From: a virus
IMG/VR virus record: IMGVR_UViG_3300044699_000046
Coordinates: 1 to 43,855 of that record
Direction: 5' to 3' (one strand)
Length of the DNA: 43,855 nt
Each line of letters opens with the position of its first letter. The stretch's first letter is position 1. A program made the position numbers and the translations under genes. The notes beneath the pieces were generated by a model. That model worked only from the letters and a program-made list of their open reading frames with translations, was not told the DNA's origin and ran no database searches. This document shows, piece by piece, positions 18,423 through 28,157 of this stretch.

Positions 18423-20002
18423 CCGCAGGCTCATATCCCACCCGCCGCCCTCAAACATGATGTCGCTCGCCAGCATGTGAACCTCGAGCCTGTTGGTCGA
18501 TACTTTCAGCTTGCCGGCGAACCACGTCCCGATGTTCTCCTGCGGGCTCGACCACTGCCGCACGATGTCAAGACTCGCTGCCCAATAGGCGTCGTCCCAA
18601 GTGCTTGAGTCCCATACCGCTCCGGACGTAACCGTATAGGTCGCCTCGCCAAGGATTGGCGTATCCCTGAAATCTACGTCGATGCCGGTCAGGTAGTTAA
18701 TCGACCCGTCCACTTGCAGAATGGGGCGATACAGCGTCGCGCGCTTTTTGCTTGCCGCTGGCCGTATTTTTGGAATGCCTCTTTTATACTCGGCGACGAT
18801 ATTTAGGCCATCGTCTGCCATCGTCGTCCACGCCTTTTGAACAGCAGTCCCGAGGCCGTAGTAAAGCTCGTTGTTGAATAGCGCGAAGCATGTCGCATTC
18901 CAGCCAGAAAACTCGCACCACGGCTTTTTAGGCGAGCTGGTGTTGAGAACGTACTGGATAGATTCGGTGCCTGTCGCCGTTGGGATATTGAAGATCAGCG
19001 CAGACTGCGCCGGATAGAAGATAACTTCCCAGCCGACATTCCCTTTATAAAGATTCGACGCCTTGATGAAAGCATTTTCTATTTTGTTCGTGACGGCCAG
19101 TTTTGGCTCGATGGCCGCAGACTGCAGCACCGAAGACATTGGGAATGCGCCGTTTTGCGTGATGATGATGAGGTCACCGCCGTACTTGAACGCGCAGCGC
19201 CGGCCGATTGGCTTGCCAAGATAGAACGTCCCGCGGCGCACCCCAATCTGCGGCCGAGGCTGGATTCGTCCCCTTGTAGACGATTACCTGCCCCTCACTG
19301 GTTATGAAGGCAATGTAAATCGTCAATGCCGTCGCCGCTGTCCACGGACCATGTGCCGATTGCTAGGAGGTAGCCGCCGCGATTAGCAAAAGATGACAGG
19401 TCAAATGCTGTCAGCGCCCCGCCAGCAGCGGCAGCGGTGAGATACCAGAACTTGAGCTTGTCTTTTTCAATGAAGAAAAGCCGCCCGTTGTATTCGGCTA
19501 CTCCGATGATGCTTGTCGTCGTGAGGCCCGTCAGGGCTGGCGTGCTTGCACCATCAACGGCGGTCCAAGCAGCACCGGAGTAGTAATTCGGCTTATCGGT
19601 GCCGTTGACCATGATCAACCAGTTGGTCGTGCCGTCCCCGAAGTTGAGCCATTGCCAATATCCGTTTGTGGAGGTTGCTACAGATGCGCCGACGGCCCCC
19701 GCTACCGAAACGTCATAGATCCCGCTGTCGGACGCCGTAAACATCTTGTTTGTCCCGCTGGCGCCGTTGTAGACCGCTAGCGTCTTGACTGTTCCGGTTA
19801 CTCCGCTAGCGTAGTCCGCCTGCCCGCCGCGGATCACAACTTCCGTTGTGAGCGGGTAGAAGTTCAGCATTTTCACCGCCTCGCCTGGCTTCATGTTGGC
19901 GAGTGCGTCGCGCGCGTTCCAGCCTCCGGTCGGGGCCTGCTGCGATACGATCTGCGAGATTTGCTGCGAAGGCGATCCGCCCTGCTTGAGCGGCTTACGC
20001 AT
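18391..20002 (-). CDS. Tail nozzle-like beta-rich protein (two frameshifts)
   Basis: About 537 residues. It begins MRKPLKQGGSPSQQISQIVS at ATG 20002; an indel near 19290 joins it to the second long frame (RGTFYLGKPIGRRCAFKYGG; GLNIVAEYKRGIPKIRPAAS). The text is beta-rich with repeated short blades (TKTLAVYNG-like, WLIMVNGTDKPNYYSGAAW, RLFFIEKDKLKFWYL), as in podovirus nozzle or stabilisation proteins. Near 18440 one frame runs on to 18171, but the other gives the natural-looking end GYEPAAIQSKGRKGV with TAA at 18391, which I prefer because it leaves room for the plus-strand lipoprotein gene. It follows the gatekeeper-like gene with a TGATG overlap. Confidence 0.7.
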
Positions 20003-20716
20003 CAAGGCACGTTCCAGTTACCGCTCGGACGATGATTCCTGGCCTCGGACCATCGCAGCCAGAGTCGCCCATGCGCAGGTCGGCTTGCCGCCGTCGCGCC
20101 CCGCCGCGTCCTTCAGCATCGTCTCGTAGGTTCTAAATTCTTCATCGTAGGCCAGCCCCTTTTCCCGCTTCCAGATCCAGCGCAAGCCCTGCAAGAGCAC
20201 TACGTCCGGCAGGAGGATCGTGTCGTCGTCGGCGCCGAAGAATTGCCGATAGGTGGTGCCGTTCAGAATCCAGTTGTAGCTCACGTACTCGAAGGCCCAG
20301 GTATGTCCGGCAGTCGGCGTCGGATTGACGAGCAGCTTCCCGCCACGGATGCGGAATTGATAGCGCGGACCCGTCGTAACGATCGCCTTCATCGCCTGCC
20401 AGCCGCGCGCGAACATGGGGCCGAGGACCGGGAGCCTGTCCGTGCGGTCCCATATGGTTTCGTTCTTGATGTACTTGAACCCGTTCGCGGCAATGGTGGT
20501 GATAGCGCCCTGGTCCTCCGCGGCGATCGTCGTATGCGTTGCCTCGAAGGTAGTCCCCTCCCAAGCTACCCGGCTTGCCATGTCGATGCCGATCTCCTCC
20601 AGCAGCGCCTTGATCTGCACTACCTGCGGATCGGACGATCCGATCACCGTTGCCGGCGAAGCGAGGTTCGTCCGCTCGCAGAAGTGAACTACCGTCTGCA
20701 GGAGGGTGAGCGCCAC
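20002..20716 (-). CDS. Tail gatekeeper/adaptor-like protein (frameshift near the end)
   Basis: About 237 residues from MALTLLQTVVHFCERTNLAS. The body is intact (DPQVVQIKALLEEIGIDMAS; LLVNPTPTAGHTWAFEYVSY; RWIWKREKGLAYDEEFRTYE), and an indel near 20090 moves the C-terminus to a frame ending PRPGIIVRAGNWNVP with TGA overlapping the next ATG. The pattern, an N-terminal helical part that counts residues 'IK.LL.EIG', a beta middle and a C-terminal helix with W..EKGL.Y, is that of T7 gp11/P22 gp4-like head-to-tail adaptor proteins in podoviruses. Placement directly before the nozzle-like gene agrees. Confidence 0.7.
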
Positions 20717-21443
20717 TACGCCGCCTTACCTTTGGCGTGCAGCGTAGGACGCCGCGGCTCTTGCTCCGGCAAGATGTCGCCTGCCTCGATTCCGGAGGCT
20801 GGGGCGGCGCGCTCGAAATGCACGCCTCGCTCCAGGCCTCCGCGCTGCAGGATTTCGAGCCGCTCGGCAAGCTCCTTGTTTCGAGCTCCCAAGCTCTCGA
20901 CCGTCGCCTTGAGAGTGATGTTCTCCGCCCGCAGCGTCGCGTTCTCCTGCGTGAGCGGCCCCTTGTCTTTCATCTGAGAGAGCCACGCCTTAGCCTTGTC
21001 GCGCAGCTCGCCGCCGCCCATGCCGATGCGCCGCACGCCCTCGTCGTTCACGCCCGCAAGATCCTCGACCGTGCGGATATTGATTGCGATGAGGTTCGAC
21101 TGCTGCGCCGGGGAGATCACGCCCCAGCCCAGGATCGGCTCGCCATCAAAGCGGCATTTCCTGCCCGAGCAGCCACTTGTCGTACTGCTGCCGGTAGCGG
21201 TTCCAGCCATTCCTCCGGCAACCGTCCATTACGAACCTCGGCCCCCATCTGCTCGAGCCATTCCGCCGCCACAGCCTCGAATACGTCTTTCGAGTACGGC
21301 GGCGTCACGAGCGCGTAGTCCACGTCCTTTTTCGGCCAACGACCTCCGACGCTCTTAACCGATCGGTCCTCGATAGCGCGGCGCACAAAGCGCACATATG
21401 CCGGCCGGTCCTTTCTGTCGCTCATCATCCCTACACTGCTCAT
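20716..21443 (-). CDS. Conserved phage structural hypothetical with coiled coil (frameshifted)
   Basis: About 242 residues. ATG 21443 is preceded by GGAGGG; an inner ATG at 21425 is possible. N-terminal piece: YVRFVRRAIEDRSVKSVGGR and DVDYALVTPPYSKDVFEAVA. An indel near 21210 joins it to GEPILGWGVISPAQQSNLIA, IRTVEDLAGVNDEGVRRIGM, a helix and a leucine-rich coiled coil (LTQENATLRAENITLKATVE). The middle motif (P.LGW..ISPAQ, T.EDLA..ND.G.R.IGMGG) recurs in many phage genomes between capsid and tail genes; the helix-hairpin-helix-like 'TVEDLAGVND..RRIG' suggests nucleic-acid or protein contacts. Its function is not established. Confidence 0.65.
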
Positions 21444-22210
21444 GCAGCCCTCCGTTGTTGAACCGTCATCAGCCACGCCGTTATACGGCAGCAGTCCGTC
21501 ACCGTGAACATGAATTTCGCACCCGAGGTCCGCGAGATACGCCGACGTTTGCTGAAAGTCTTGGACCTGCCCTCACCATCCAGGCCGCAGCTTTGAAGCG
21601 CCTGTTTCTTACTATGGCTTCGACGCAGTTTTCTTTGTCATTTCCGGCCTGCGCATAGGCGTGGTGCCTATCGTCCATATAGCTCGAGTCGTAGCCGTAC
21701 AGGTGGACGCGCCTGAAGCCTGCGTATAGGCGATCGACATGGCGATCATCCCGACAGTCGAGCCGCCGCCGACCAGCGTTACCCTCGCCAGTTCCGATGA
21801 TGTATTTTTCGATGTCGCCGATGTGCGGATGGAAAAGAATCACAGGCTTCCCATGCACCGCATCAAACACTGACGGATCGCATTGCGAGGCAACGAAGTA
21901 CCCGCCAGCAACCCTGCTTTTAACGAAATCCACGTTCTCCGGACGGGCATCAAGAGAAACTTGCCAATCCACCTGTATCCCGCGAGCGTTTAGATAGTCG
22001 GAAGCCCCATTGAGGGCCAGCACTATCGCGCCATTGCGGCTCTTTTCCTCGATCTCGGATATTGAATCTTCAACAGACGGCCCGCCGCCGACAATAACCG
22101 CCTCGCCGGCATGCGCTGATTGCATGGTCAGCCAGGGAAGTTTTCTAATAGCAGGCAGACCGGATATTTGCTATCACCCGCTCCCTGTCGGTGTTTGACA
22201 GCGTCAACAA
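21440..22210 (-). CDS. MptE-like / DUF115 Rossmann protein (frameshifted), sugar-modification cassette
   Basis: About 255 residues. The N-terminus (LSNTDRERVIANIRSA, possible TTG start near 22210) joins across an indel to AGEAVIVGGGPSVEDSISEI, a glycine-rich Rossmann-like loop, followed by ALNGASDYLNARGIQVDWQV, LDARPENVDFV and VASQCDPSVFDAVHGKPVIL. After another indel come LYGYDSSYMDDRHHAYAQ and the end IHVHGDGLLPYNGV. This is the 6-hydroxymethylpterin pyrophosphokinase MptE-like/DUF115 pattern, which in phages and flagellar-glycosylation loci accompanies glycosyltransferases. I infer a role in sugar attachment to a virion or host surface component. It is followed by two transferases upstream in the same operon. 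Confidence 0.7.
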
Positions 22211-22862
22211 GCTCGGTCGCCGTTCCACCGCCTACGCGCCAGATCATCTGGACCCAGCCATCGCAGTCATGCGGACGAGGTAGGCCGTGGAAGCAGACTA
22301 TTGAAGCGCCTTTCGGCGGATAAGGATTGCAGTGCCCCTTAAACGAGACAAAACCGACCTGGTAGCAAATCTTGCAGCTTTGGAGCGTCCGGCATTACTT
22401 CGTTGATCCAAGCCCCGTCGCCGCCATTTACCAACGGGCGCCCAGCAGCAATCCAGTCGGTCCATATAAGATCAGCGCACCCCGCTCTCCAAAGCATCGC
22501 GCCAGACGCGCCCATCGAGTCCTTGTAGAAGTCGCGCAGGAGGGCGAACTCCTGCGAGCACTCCATGATCTCCTCAAGCTTCCCACGATCAGCGTATCGA
22601 GGTCGAGGAATAGAATGCGCTCGCCGTCCTTGAACGTACCGGGCTTGAATAGCGCCAGCTTGTTCCACCAGCCTGTCAGGCCCTCGACTGGCAGCGGGCG
22701 AGCTTCGATATCTTCGTCAAGGCCGGTAGCGTCATCCGTGAAGCAAACGAATGTCCCGGGAAACCCGCTTTCAAGGTTCCGCCTCACCATGTCGAAAAGC
22801 GTGTTCACGTACTGAGCCCCGCGGCCGCAGTAGTTCCCAGCCTGCACGCAGCAAAACCGTTA
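22204..22862 (-). CDS. GT8-like glycosyltransferase (frameshifted)
   Basis: About 220 residues; both ends approximate. The first piece reads NYCGRGAQYVNTLFDMVRRN, FPGTFVCFTDDATGLDEDIE, GWWNKLALFKPG and DGERILFLDLDTLIVGS, where DLDT is a DxD-type metal/sugar-nucleotide site. After an indel near 22575: LEEIMECSQEFALLRDFYKD, SGAMLWRAGCADLIWTDWIA and NGGDGAWINEVMPDAPKLQD, then VCFHGLPRPHDCDGWVQMIW. A GT-A fold of the GT8-like type is likely. The stop is uncertain: one frame gives TGA overlapping the next gene's TTG start near 22206. Part of a three-gene cassette with MptE-like and GT2-like genes. Confidence 0.7.
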
Positions 22863-22906
22863 CGTGCCCCCTGTTCTTAGAGGTGCGCGCGATCTCTCGC
22901 ACATTT

Positions 22907-23576
22907 TTAGGAATGACTTTCCGAAAGCTTCCGCAGCAGCCCAGGCTTTGTCTTTTCCCTCCATTCCCGCATTGCGTGCAAATCGCTGTCTGCGTAAAGC
23001 TGCCCCTTGTAGATCCTCTTGTGGTTCTCGTCTCGCTGGTACGGACCTACCGACAATTCCTCGACGCGCACATCATCGCGAACGCGGATCAGTCCAAGCT
23101 CCCAGCCGATGTCTTCCCAAGCGTCATCGCCGCCAAGATGCACGCAGAAGTCAGCCAAACGTATCCGCACGCGCGGGCCAACTCACCGCCTATGCAAATA
23201 GCTGACGTGCATCGCACGAACCCGCTAATCCTGTTAAGGCGCGGATTGCCATCTTCGCAGAATGCGATATTCCAGTCGCCGGCAGTAGCTTCTAGCTGAG
23301 CCGCCCAGCCCTTGCTCAGCGGCTTCGCGTGATCGGTGATAATCCCATAGCAGGCTCATTCGGATGCAGCCTGAAAAGCTCGTTCAGGCCGCGCTGCATT
23401 TCAAGATGTTCCGCACTCGAATGCACATGCCAGTGCTCCGGCCACTCTACCTCTCGGTAGAGCGCCGGATCACAGTCAATCATTACTGCTGCCGCAGGCA
23501 CATCGCCAGCCTCTCGCATCGCTGCGATCAGCTCGCGCATAGCCTGCGGCCTATTGCGTGTGGGGATCAGCCACAT
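22907..23576 (-). CDS. GT2-like glycosyltransferase (frameshifted)
   Basis: About 223 residues from ATG 23576. N-terminus MWLIPTRNRPQAMRELIAAM is the typical start of GT-A family 2 transferases, followed by VMIDCDPALYREVEWPEHWH and, after an indel near 23345, CYGIITDHAKPLSKGWAAQL with a DxxxxP acceptor-loop-like segment. Further pieces are NIAFCEDGNPRLNRISGFVR, then after another indel VRLADFCVHLGGDDAWEDIG and a C-terminal IYKGQLYADSDLHAMREWRE. First gene of the sugar cassette, immediately downstream of the head protein gene. Donor and acceptor are unknown. Confidence 0.65.
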
Positions 23577-23579
23577 TAG

Positions 23580-24090
23580 TTAGATGATCTGGCCCTGCAG
23601 GAACGGCCGGTTGATCTGGCAGACCACGGTCGAGGTCGAGGAGACAATCGTCGTCAGGTTCGCCGTCTTCGCGCCGAGAATCTGACGCCCAGGGACAGCA
23701 GCGTCTTCATGCGGCCCGCGGTCGCCGAGAAGAAAATCGGAACCTGCGGAAAGCGCCGCAAACCGTCGTCTTCTTGATGACAGCCAAGCCGGTGATTTGA
23801 TACCAGCCGAACTGAGATCCGACGTTTGCCGACATCGCCACAGCAACGGAATTCCCGTTGTAAGGGGCAGTCGGCGCGGCGGTCGGGCTCAGCGTGGTTT
23901 GGTACGTCGTCGCGTTGTACGTCACCATAAAGCCCGTCAACGTTCCCGTGACGCCGAGCAGGTAGATGAACTCGCCTTGCCCGAAAATCGGGTCCGTGGC
24001 GAGGACGATGGTGCCAAGCGGATGCTTTTGCACCGTTTCGGTATTGGCGATGGGCTGCGCGCCGGCAATGCTGTGAACTGAATAAGCCAT
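23580..24090 (-). CDS. Head-associated structural protein next to major capsid (frameshifted)
   Basis: About 169 residues from MAYSVHSIAGAQPIANTETV. The reading is beta-rich (HPLGTIVLATDPIFGQGEFI, GTLTGFMVTYNATTYQTTLS, NVGSQFGWYQITGLAVIKKT); one or two indels near 23700-23765 join it to GAKTANLTTIVSSTSTVVCQ and the end INRPFLQGQII. I know this style (A.TETVQ.H.LGT.., GQGEFIYL.G, F.I.RPF at the end) as a small phage protein found directly downstream of the major capsid gene, sometimes called a head decoration protein. Twelve bases separate it from the capsid gene. Confidence 0.65.
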
Positions 24091-24101
24091 GATTTTCTCT
24101 C

Positions 24102-25075
24102 TTACGCCTTGGCGACGCCTTGCTGCTTACGGTTGGAGCAAGTGAGGTTGCCCATCCACAGAATCGGGATCACGACGCCATCCTGATTCACCGGCCGCTG
24201 CTCCTCGACCTGCTCGAGATCCGCGTCCTTGTGCACAACGAGCTTCAGGTACTCCGTGTTGAGGAAGTACGCATGGCTCGCCGGGATCTGCGCGTCGTAA
24301 AGCACGTCGGCGCCCTTGTACTTCAGCGACACGAATCCGGCGTTCGCCTGCTGCTTGTCGTTGTAGCGCTTGATGGATACCTGGCTACCCTCGAAGAACT
24401 GGTAGTAGATGTTGTCCATCACGATAAGATCCGGCGCGTCATCCGGGCCGCGGTCAAGCGCGAGCCAGAGGGGCAGCATGATCTGGTTCTCGATCGTGGT
24501 TGCGCTCACCGTTACCGCGCCGCCTCCCTGCAGTGGCGCAGCCGCCGATTGCACAGTGGATAGCCAGAACGAGAAGCTGCCGGAGTCGATGCCGCCGACG
24601 GTGCCAGTGCCGGCGTCCGAGACGAGCGCCTGCAGACCGTTCACCTGGTTCGTTCAGCGTCCCGGCCGAGTACATATCGGACGAGAAGTTGTTGTTGAAC
24701 GTCCGCAGCGCGTTTTTGATGCGCGCCTTGGCGAGGTTCAGGATGCGCGAGTCGCCGCTGTTGATGCGGAGCTCTCGACCGGAGGCGACGACGTTGATTG
24801 CTACTTGGCGCCACTGGTATTCAGCAGCGGAGATCACGTCGGAAGCCCGCGATGTTCAGCAGATCCCAGTCCGAATAGCGCTGGTAGGTGCCATTGGTCG
24901 TGTAGTCGAGGGGGCACGCGATCGTGAGGCCGCCGTCCTCGGTGAGCATGTTGCCGCGGCGCTTCATATACTGAAGCAGCGCGATCCGCAGGGAGACGTT
25001 ATCCTTGATCTCCCTACGGTGTTTACGGAAGGTCGTTGAGACCAGTTCCGTAAAGGTGCTGTTGGGCGATGCCAT
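24102..25075 (-). CDS. Major capsid protein (two frameshifts)
   Basis: About 324 residues, presumed HK97 fold, forming the procapsid shell. N-terminal frame: MASPNSTFTELVSTTFRKHR, IKDNVSLRIALLQYMKRRGN. An indel near 24835 joins it to VISAAEYQWRQVAINVVASG and IKNALRTFNNNFSSDMYSAG; another near 24645 joins to VNGLQALVSDAGTGTVGGID and the long C-terminal frame (NQIMLPLWLALDRGPDDAPD; LIVMDNIYYQFFEGSQVSIK; VLYDAQIPASHAYFLNTEYL). The motif series 'GG.TI..PL.Y..N.TY..YS..D.LNI', 'GL.ALV.D.GTGTVGGID' is typical of a podovirus/siphovirus capsid family. The scaffold gene lies directly upstream. Confidence 0.85.
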
Positions 25076-25092
25076 TTAAGGCTCCTTGAAAG

Positions 25093-26067
25093 TCAATGGG
25101 TTCGTGCCTTGATGTCCTTCAGGATGTCTTCCATCCCGTCTTCCCATTTGCCAGTTCTCGGAGCTGTAGGCGCCCGCCTGGTGTCCTTTGAGTTGACGTT
25201 CGTACTGCGGCCGTTTCTCGCGTCTTCCGCTTCTTTCTTCGCCTTCGCGCGCAGGGCTGCGGCGCTCTCCGTTTGGAGGCGGGCTAGCTCTTTGGCTCGG
25301 GTAACAGGATTCGCGTATACGGCTTTCTCATACGCTTTTTCAAGCGTATGTCCTGCGTTGATGTACGCCACGATGTCTTCGTGGCATTCATCGAAATAGG
25401 GGTGCTTCGCGTTGCCTTTTTCGTCCTTGGCGTCGGCGAACGAAGTCACTTCGCTTGCCGCGCGCTCTCTGGCCGCATTCTTCTCGGCCTCCGTGCGAGT
25501 GCTTTGCTCGCGCTCTAGACGCTCGGTGCGCTCGCGCAGTTCCTTCGCGTAGGCGGGCTCCTCCGCGCCGTTGCCGGTAGCCGCAGCAGCAGCCTTGGCA
25601 AGGTCAATGCCGTAGTTCTTTGCGACCTTGACGAGGTACGCCGTCTTCTGCTCCGGCGTGCCTTCGGCCAGATTCTTGTGCGCCTCGAATAGCGCGGTAA
25701 CGGCGCGCGGCGCATCGATGCCGTTCGCCTTGATGTAGGGCTCGTAGGCTCGGGAGCGCCTTTTGGATGGAGTCCGCGCATTCGCCTTCTCGCTGTACGT
25801 GCCCTAGGCCCGTCAAGTACCCTGCTTTTCCTCGCCGTTCCGATGTAGTCCTGCAACCTTGGGTCGAGCTTCGGACCAATGCTCGTGTTGCTCTTTGGCC
25901 CATGCCTTTGGGGGGCTGGGCGGGGCTGCGTTCCGTTGATTGACCGCTTTTAGGGAGGCGGCTATCGTCTCGTCGTCCGATCTGTCAATCGGCGCTTTGT
26001 CTTCTCTTGAGACGTTTCGCCTAGATGCGCGCGTCCAAGGTCCGGTTGGCTTTGTCTTTGGCGGCAT
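25093..26067 (-). CDS. Scaffolding protein (frameshifted)
   Basis: About 325 residues starting MPPKTKPTGPWTRASRRNVS at 26067. Pieces: PPKAWAKEQHEHWSEARPKV, then after indels near 25830 and 25760 KANGIDAPRAVTALFEAH, NYGIDLAKAAAAATGNG and KELRERTERLEREQSTRTEA, then the intact C-terminal frame (HPYFDECHEDIVAYINAGHT; ELARLQTESAAALRAKAKKE). It is highly charged, helical and without cysteine-rich or membrane parts. Composition, size and its place immediately upstream of the capsid gene are those of a phage scaffold, which chaperones capsid assembly and leaves before or during packaging. Confidence 0.7.
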
Positions 26068-26747
26068 TTCGAGCTCGGTGTCACTTGTACCGCCGTGTCG
26101 TCCGCCCGCTGCCAAGGGCCAAGGTCGGCCCAATGTCCACTGACCCCTGGCTGCAATATCAAAGCTCGTGCCAAGCAAAACCTCCCACTACTGCGGATTT
26201 CCCACGGCCTCACGGCGTTGGTGCTCGCGATCAATTACCCCATTGCGCCCGCACCTGTGGCGGCGTTTAAAAAACGACTCTCGGCGTCGGCGGTCAAGGC
26301 CACCCTGCAATTCCTGCTACCATCTTCGCCCTTTTTCGCTGCCGGCATCAAGCGGCAATCTCGCGAATCCACCACCGTCTCGTCTACCGACCGCTCTAGC
26401 GCTTCATCACGCGCAGTCAGCGTTCGTTGCTGCTCCTGATCCTCCTTAATGGCCGGATTCAATACACCACCATATTGCTGCGCCACCGACTAGGGGGTCT
26501 GACTAAATGCTGCTGGTAGTTGGTGATCGGCCGCCACGGCTCTTATCGGGGACTCGTCAATGCAACGTTCCTGCGACACCCACGCCATCCGGAAGCGCGT
26601 ATAGCTGCGCTCCGCAATAGGCGCCGCAGGAAACAGTTGCTGGGGAGCGTCCAGAGCACTACACCTCAATGAAAACGCTCGAATACAGATCCCGAGGGCT
26701 GCAGGCAAAGCGGTGATCGTCGCATAAAGGCAACATTCTGTTCATCC
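26068..26747. other. Stretch without a supportable gene, locally error-rich
   Basis: Between the scaffold start and the small gene at 26748 I find only short minus-strand pieces that do not join well, for example SRNCRVALTADAESRFLNAA (near 26290) and AERSYTRFRMAWVSQERCID (near 26590). Flanking genes are closely packed elsewhere in this operon, so a real gene or two is likely here but masked by local errors. I see no promoter, repeat or RNA. Confidence 0.4.
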
Positions 26748-27070
26748 TCATGACAACGGGGACCATGCCGCTCTGATTATTTCTGCGCAATGGGTCAGGT
26801 CGTTGTGCCGCCAGCTTTCGATTAGCCGTACGTCTTTCGCCGCCGCCATGATCTGCGTCTTGTCTCGGTCGAATATGTTTCTGGGCCCAATAGGAAGTGC
26901 GAAACGCGGTTAGGCCATGAATATAGGGTGCGCGTCCCTGGAACTCTTCGTCGTAGCTCACGATAGCTTCCAGCATGACCCACGCGATCCCGCCTCGGCG
27001 TTCGGTCCTCATCCTGCGCCAGCGCCAACAGGGCGCGCAGCTCGGCGGTTGCGCTGCTCGTCCTCAGGCA
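26748..27070 (-). CDS. Small hypothetical protein (frameshifted, about 105 aa)
   Basis: Joined pieces read TAELRALLALAQDED, GGIAWVMLEAIVSYDEEFQG, RAPYIHGLTAFRTSYWAQKH, then after an indel near 26880 NIFDRDKTQIMAAAKDVRLI and ESWRHNDLTHCAEIIRAAWS ending at TGA 26748-26750. It is helical with many aromatic residues. The exact start is not clear; it may overlap the end of the repeat-protein gene. No family is recognised. It lies between the repeat protein and scaffold genes, so a head-related role is possible. Confidence 0.45.
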
Positions 27071-27661
27071 GGGCGGCTATGCACGGAGCGCGCGGCCCTG
27101 GCGTCGGCCTCAGATACCGCCGCGTTCGCTGCCTCTGCGATGGCATCTACCGCCTGCTCGGCCTCCGCAGCCGTGCGCAGGTCGAAATACTCGTTGATCT
27201 CGTCGTAGACCTTTTTGTGCGGGCGCTTGTACTGGATTAGGGCGCCGCCCACGCCTTTCCCATCGTGGGTATCGGCTGGCTGCTGATCGGCCTGGATCAC
27301 GGTCGCGGCGAAGGCCGCTACGTCCGCGCTTCGTTCGCAGCAAAGTCTGCGGTGATAGTCTGCGTAATCGAGGCAGTGAACGCCGCTATGTCCTTGGGCC
27401 TCTGTAGCGGCAAGGTCTGCGACGTGTACCAGCGTTCCGCTGAACGCAGCTACGTCCTGTTGGCTCTATTGCGGCGAGCGCTGACGTGTGTACGAGTGCT
27501 GCCGAGAATGCGGCTACGTCCTTGGCTTCGGTCGCCGAGAACGTACCTACGGTCAGCCGACGGCTGCGAACGGCCGCTACGTCTTTCGCCTCAGTAGCAG
27601 AGAGGTCCGCAGTGATCGTTGCCGGACCGCCGCCGCCCTGCAGCGCAAGTAGCAGGCTCAT
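27064..27661 (-). CDS. Tandem-repeat structural-type protein (21-residue repeat, frameshifted)
   Basis: About 199 residues from MSLLLALQGGGGPATITADL. At least five copies of a repeat near 21 residues follow, each around (S/A)ATEAKDVAAFSA; the DNA core GCTAYGTC recurs at 27317, 27385, 27449, 27513 and 27576 (spacing 63-68). Indels explain the spacing scatter and put copies in different frames. A helical C-terminal part follows: RPHKKVYDEINEYFDLRTAA and EQAVDAIAEAANAAV. Similar repetitive Ala/Thr-rich proteins occur among head-region genes of other phages. Its role is unknown; repeat number may vary between relatives. Confidence 0.65.
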
Positions 27662-27678
27662 GTGAGAGCGCCCATATT

Positions 27679-28157
27679 TCAGCTACCGTCCAGCGGTATT
27701 CCCATCACATAGATATCGGCGGACGCGGGCAAAAGATTGGCGACGGTCAGGCTAAGAAACAGCGTCGACTCGGTACCTTCGTGGCAAGCAGAAGACCCAA
27801 TACGCTGCTCACCGCGGCCAACGCTGTGTATAGCTGCGCGGCAGAAACCAGCGCGACTCCACCCTTGCTCGCCGCTGTATAAAATCCGCCTGCCGCTAGC
27901 CCAAACGTCCCCACTGGATTAACCACCAAGATTTCTCGGAGAACGTAGTTGCTACTAGCGATCGGTATAGCCTGATCCGCAGTGCTCTGGAAATTCGCCC
28001 CGAGCAAACTACCGATCAGCATACTCCCCGGGAAAATCAAGCCATCGTTTGCACCTAGCCAGCATGGCCTGTCCCCAGCTACCGCATCGCGCATGACGCC
28101 GCCCAAATCTTGCGGCGTTAGGGGAGCTTCCCTTACGACAATTCGTCTCGCCGTCAC
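27679..28157 (-). CDS. Structural-type hypothetical (frameshift near C-terminus)
   Basis: About 159 residues from MTARRIVVREAPLTPQDLGG, overlapping the upstream gene by four bases. Beta-rich, Gly/Ala-rich text (LIFPGSMLIGSLLGANFQST; VLREILVVNPVGTFGLAAGG; FYTAASKGGVALVSAAQLYT) as in virion surface proteins. An indel near 27755 shifts to the likely true end LFLSLTVANLLPASADIYVM and GIPLDGS with TGA at 27679. Part of a run of beta-rich small proteins between portal and scaffold genes; probably a head fibre, decoration or tail-attached protein. No family named. Confidence 0.55.

Noticed and set aside
27300-27661. CRISPR array
   Set aside because: The 63-68 base spacing repeat lies within a coding frame, has a period matching 21 residues and no distinct spacers.
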